Shown in pieces: positions 7,691 to 10,362 of a stretch of DNA of 10,362 bases. Source of the stretch: Actinomyces sp. ICM47 (GTDB lineage Bacteria; Actinomycetota; Actinomycetes; Actinomycetales; Actinomycetaceae). The DNA lies in the NCBI RefSeq assembly GCF_000278725.1, contig NZ_ALCA01000021.1, positions 1 through 10,362 on the forward strand, read 5' to 3'. Made by a program: the position numbers and the translations under genes. Under the pieces are notes generated by a model, which saw only the letters and a program-made list of their open reading frames with translations, searched no databases and was not told the DNA's origin. Numbering within the stretch: the first letter of the stretch is position 1; every line of letters begins with the position of its first letter.

Positions 7691-9255
7691 ACGTCCTACC
7701 CATGGCTAACTTCCAGGCCCCCGAGGTTCACTGGCTGAGCCTCGCGCCTATCCTCATCGTGCTGGGCGGCGCGGTCCTCGGCATCCTCGTCGAGGCCTTC
7801 GCCCCCGCGAAGGTACGCCGCCCCATGGTCATCGGCCTGTCGATCCTCGCCACGGCCAGCGCGTGCGTCATGCTCGCCCTGCGCTGGGAACCCGTCCTCC
7901 TCAAGGCGACCTCGCTCGGGGAGTACATCGAGGACCCGCTGACGGTCGCCGCACAGTCGATCCTTGTCATCATCGGATTCATGGCCGTCCTGGTCATGGC
8001 TGACCGCACCTCCGTCGGCGACGGCGCGTTCGCCGGTCAGCCTTCCGACCGCCCCGACTCGGCCGCCGAGGAACTCACCGAGCGCAAGGGCTACCAGCGC
8101 TCCGAGATGTTCCCGCTGACCCTGTTCTCGCTGGGTGGCATGATGATCTTCCCAGCCGCAGATAACTTCGTGACCCTCTTCGTAGCTCTCGAAGTCATGT
8201 CCCTGCCGCTCTACATCATGGCCGCGACCGCGCGCTACCGCCGCCAGCTGTCCTACGAGTCCGCGCTGAAGTACTTCGTGCTCGGTGCCTTCTCCTCGGG
8301 CTTCATGCTGATGGGGTCGGCGTTCCTCTTCGGCTTCGCCAACTCGCTGCGCATCTCGGCGCTCGGCCCGGCCATCGCCCAGAACACCAACATGGACTGG
8401 ATGGTCATCATCGGCGTCTTCTGCGTCATGGTCGGCCTCCTGTTCAAGGTCGGTGCCGCGCCCTTCCACGCGTGGACCCCCGACGTCTACACGGGTGCCC
8501 CGACTCCGGTCACCGGCTTCATGGCCGCCGCCGTCAAGATCGCCGCCTTCGCCGCGATGCTCCGCTTCTACACGGCCGTCGCCGTGTACCTGCAGTGGGA
8601 CCTCCTGGCTATCTTCGCGGGCGTCGCCGTCCTGACGATCATCGTCGGTACCTTCGCCGGCCTCGTGCAGGACAACGTCAAGCGCATGCTCGCCTACTCT
8701 TCGATCGCGCACGCCGGCTTCATCCTCATGGGCATCATCGCGATCCAGAAGGGCGGCTCGGGCCATGTGTTGTTCTACACGCTCGGCTACGGCCTGGCGA
8801 CGGTCGGTGCCTTCGGCGTGGTTGCGCTCGTGCGCGGCCGCGACGCCGACGGCAACGTCCTGGGTGAGGCCCCCAGCCTGCGCAAGTGGGCGGGTATCGG
8901 CCGCACCAACCCGTGGATCGCGGGCTCGATGCTGGTCTTCCTGCTGTCCTTCGCGGGCATCCCGCTGACCGGCGGTTTCATTGGAAAGTTCGTCATTTTC
9001 TCCGACGCGATCAAGGGCGGCCTCGCCTGGCTCGCGGTCGTCGGCCTTGTGGCCTCGGCGATTACGGCGTTCTACTACTTCCGCCTCGTGCGCGTCATGT
9101 TCTTCACCGAACCCTCGGAGGAGTCTGTCGTCGTGAAGTCGGAGGGGCTGTCCGCTCTGGCCATCGTCGTGTGCGCACTTGGAACCATCGCTCTCGGTGT
9201 GTTCCCGGGTCCCGTGTTGAGCCTGCTTGAAAAGATCGTCATACTGATCCCGTGA
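7687..9255 (+). CDS. nuoN: NADH-quinone oxidoreductase subunit N (NuoN), antiporter-like proton pump
   Basis: This 522-residue polytopic protein is NuoN/ND2, the pump nearest the quinone-site subunits. The functional residues align well with E. coli: Glu169 in LEVMSLPLYIM (Glu133), Lys195 in SALKYFVLGAFSSG (Lys158), Lys254 in LLFKVGAAPFHAWTPDVY (Lys217), Lys284 in AVKIAAF (Lys247) and Lys434 in GGFIGKFVIF (Lys395). TPDVYTGAPTPVTGF (264-278) is the family motif. Residues about 106-140 form a hydrophilic, mostly acidic loop that, by segment counting, faces the cytoplasm; I recall similar loops in other actinobacterial NuoN proteins but not in E. coli. The protein is slightly longer than E. coli NuoN largely because of it. 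The gene begins with GTG in a 4-bp overlap with nuoM and ends in a 4-bp GTGA overlap with the polyprenyl synthase gene. Confidence 0.97.
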   Translation: MNVLPMANFQAPEVHWLSLAPILIVLGGAVLGILVEAFAPAKVRRPMVIGLSILATASACVMLALRWEPVLLKATSLGEYIEDPLTVAAQSILVIIGFMAVLVMADRTSVGDGAFAGQPSDRPDSAAEELTERKGYQRSEMFPLTLFSLGGMMIFPAADNFVTLFVALEVMSLPLYIMAATARYRRQLSYESALKYFVLGAFSSGFMLMGSAFLFGFANSLRISALGPAIAQNTNMDWMVIIGVFCVMVGLLFKVGAAPFHAWTPDVYTGAPTPVTGFMAAAVKIAAFAAMLRFYTAVAVYLQWDLLAIFAGVAVLTIIVGTFAGLVQDNVKRMLAYSSIAHAGFILMGIIAIQKGGSGHVLFYTLGYGLATVGAFGVVALVRGRDADGNVLGEAPSLRKWAGIGRTNPWIAGSMLVFLLSFAGIPLTGGFIGKFVIFSDAIKGGLAWLAVVGLVASAITAFYYFRLVRVMFFTEPSEESVVVKSEGLSALAIVVCALGTIALGVFPGPVLSLLEKIVILIP

Positions 9256-10265
9256 GCGCTCAAACACCCGATCTTCATGTTCCCGACCTCGAGTCCCGTA
9301 TCACCCCGGGGCTCGAGGTCGTCGAGCGTCGTTTGCTCGACGCCGTCTCGTCGTCGCGCGACCTGACAGACGAACTGACGCGTCACCTGGCCGTCGCGGG
9401 CGGCAAACGGATGCGTCCACTGCTGACCCTCGTGTGCGCTCAGCTCGGCGATCCCGAGCGCGCACTCAGCGACCGGGTCATCACGGCAGCCACCGCGGTC
9501 GAGCTGACGCACCTGGCGTCCCTGTACCACGACGATGTCATGGACTCCGCTCCCACGCGTCGCGGCGTGCCTTCGGCGCAGCGCCTGTGGGGCAACAACC
9601 GCGCGATTCTCGCCGGCGACATCCTGTTCGCCCGCGCGTCGCTACTGGTCGCTTCCCTGGGACCCGAGATCGTCGCCCACCACGCGCGCACGTTTGAGCG
9701 TCTGTGCGAGGGCCAGCTCAACGAGACCTTCGGCCCCACAGACGACGCGGATCGCGTTGACTTCTATCTGCAGGTCCTCGCGGACAAGACCGGCTCGCTG
9801 GTTTCTACGGCCGCCTCCTTCGGTGCGCTGCTGTCCGGGGCCGGTTCCCTGATGGCTGGCATCGTTGCCGACTTCGGCGAAAAGGTGGGCGTTGCCTTCC
9901 AGATTGCCGACGACGTGCTGGACCTGGCGTCTTCTGGCCAGCAGTCCGGCAAGACACCCGGCACCGATCTGCGCGAGGGCGTCGACACGCTCCCCGTCCT
10001 CCTGCTGCGCCGCCGCGAGGCCACCGGCACGATCGACGAGGCCGGCTTGCAGATCCTGCGCGACCTGGACGGCGACCTATCCTCCGACGAGGCCCTCGCC
10101 TCGGTTGTGGAACGCCTGTGCGCCCACGACGTGCTCGATGAGACGCGCGAACTTGCGCGCACCTGGGCCAATGACGCTATCGCAGCGCTCGCCCCGCTGC
10201 CCAAGGGCGAGGTCAAGACTGCGCTCGAAGCATTCGCCACCCTCATGGTGGACCGCCTGGTCTGA
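9252..10265 (+). CDS. Trans-polyprenyl diphosphate synthase (long-chain, probably for menaquinone side chain)
   Basis: This 337-residue soluble all-helical protein belongs to the trans-isoprenyl diphosphate synthase family, which adds isopentenyl diphosphate units to an allylic primer with Mg2+. The substrate motifs are complete: GKRMRP (51-56), the first Asp-rich motif DDVMD (94-98) followed by RRG, GDILFA (122-127), Lys179-Thr180, FQIADDVLD with the second Asp-rich motif (220-224), and GKTPGTDLREG (233-243). Small residues Ala89 and Ser90 at positions -5 and -4 before the first motif suggest a long product (C30 or more) rather than farnesyl or geranylgeranyl diphosphate. Its place after nuoN suggests the menaquinone tail (hepta- to decaprenyl), but chain length cannot be read off, so I give no symbol. 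The GTG start overlaps the nuoN stop as GTGA. No Shine-Dalgarno sequence stands 5-12 bases upstream, so translation likely depends on nuoN. No earlier Met fits, and the next Met (54) falls inside the catalytic core. Confidence 0.93.
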   Translation: MSAQTPDLHVPDLESRITPGLEVVERRLLDAVSSSRDLTDELTRHLAVAGGKRMRPLLTLVCAQLGDPERALSDRVITAATAVELTHLASLYHDDVMDSAPTRRGVPSAQRLWGNNRAILAGDILFARASLLVASLGPEIVAHHARTFERLCEGQLNETFGPTDDADRVDFYLQVLADKTGSLVSTAASFGALLSGAGSLMAGIVADFGEKVGVAFQIADDVLDLASSGQQSGKTPGTDLREGVDTLPVLLLRRREATGTIDEAGLQILRDLDGDLSSDEALASVVERLCAHDVLDETRELARTWANDAIAALAPLPKGEVKTALEAFATLMVDRLV

Positions 10266-10272
10266 CTGTTTC

Positions 10273-10322
10273 ACGAGGCCGGGGTCCTCTGCGCTGTTTG
10301 GCGCGGCGGACCCCGGCCTCGT
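10273..10322 (+). terminator. Probable transcription terminator of the nuo-polyprenyl synthase operon
   Basis: A perfect 15-bp inverted repeat, ACGAGGCCGGGGTCC (10273-10287) and GGACCCCGGCCTCGT (10308-10322), begins 8 bases after the last stop codon. Past one mismatch (10288/10307) the stem continues through C-G and U-G pairs and GCGC (10291-10294) with GCGC (10301-10304), leaving a six-base loop. The downstream flank (TGTATGCG) has no real U-tract, which is common for hairpin terminators in high-GC actinobacteria. It is the only strong hairpin I saw between or after genes and sits where the operon should end. Confidence 0.8.
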
Positions 10323-10362
10323 TGTATGCGCGTGTTCTGCGTGTTGGTGCCTGGGGGCGGCG

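Noticed and set aside
9227..9232. TTGAAA as a -35 element of an internal promoter before the polyprenyl synthase gene
   Set aside because: No matching -10 element lies at the required spacing; 17 bases later the sequence is already the GTG start.
7696..9267. 523-codon open frame on the - strand covering almost all of nuoN
   Set aside because: Its product is rich in Asp, Glu, Arg, His and Gly with no recognisable domain, as expected for the antisense of a hydrophobic GC-rich membrane gene. NuoN on the + strand has full family motifs.
10323..10362. Possible start or end of another gene after the terminator
   Set aside because: Only 40 bases are available; no start with a ribosome site or recognisable coding sequence is visible on either strand.

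Overview
The window is the distal half of a respiratory complex I (NADH-quinone oxidoreductase, nuo) operon from a high-GC actinobacterium. All genes lie on the + strand. The organism call rests on four things: high GC with C/G-rich third codon positions; the gene order nuoG-H-I-J-K-L-M-N; actinobacterial features of the subunits (long C-terminal tails on NuoH and NuoJ, a hydrophilic loop in NuoN, and the NuoM signature PGTSVLLVGVLDKIGTFG); and a polyprenyl diphosphate synthase directly after nuoN. An Actinomycetaceae member (Actinomyces/Schaalia-like) is my best guess, but it comes from general resemblance and not from a search.

Layout: the last 296 codons of nuoG (1-893, open at the left edge), nuoH (890-2218), nuoI (2211-2861), nuoJ (2861-3838), nuoK (3835-4134), nuoL (4150-6126), nuoM (6140-7690), nuoN (7687-9255), a trans-polyprenyl diphosphate synthase gene (9252-10265), then a strong hairpin that looks like the operon terminator (10273-10322). 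The final 40 bases (10323-10362) hold nothing I can assign. There is no intergenic gap above 15 bp before the terminator. Junctions: G/H ATGA overlap (4 bp), H/I 8 bp overlap, I/J TGATG (1 bp overlap), J/K GTGA (4 bp), K/L 15 bp gap, L/M 13 bp gap, M/N GTGA (4 bp), N/polyprenyl synthase GTGA (4 bp). This is a single tightly coupled transcription unit whose promoter and nuoA-F must lie to the left.

How the genes work together: NuoG and NuoI carry iron-sulphur clusters on the electron path from NADH to quinone. NuoH forms the quinone cavity and the first part of the proton path. NuoJ and NuoK link it to the three antiporter-like pumps NuoN, NuoM and NuoL. The charged residues expected for proton translocation are present in NuoK, L, M and N, so the complex looks functional. 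The last gene makes an isoprenoid chain, plausibly the menaquinone side chain, which would put synthesis of the enzyme's electron acceptor under the same transcript.

I looked for an undescribed system and did not find one. This is a conserved housekeeping operon. The points worth a second look are modest: the cytoplasmic tails of NuoJ and NuoH, the NuoN loop, and the coupling of polyprenyl synthase to nuoN without a visible Shine-Dalgarno sequence.
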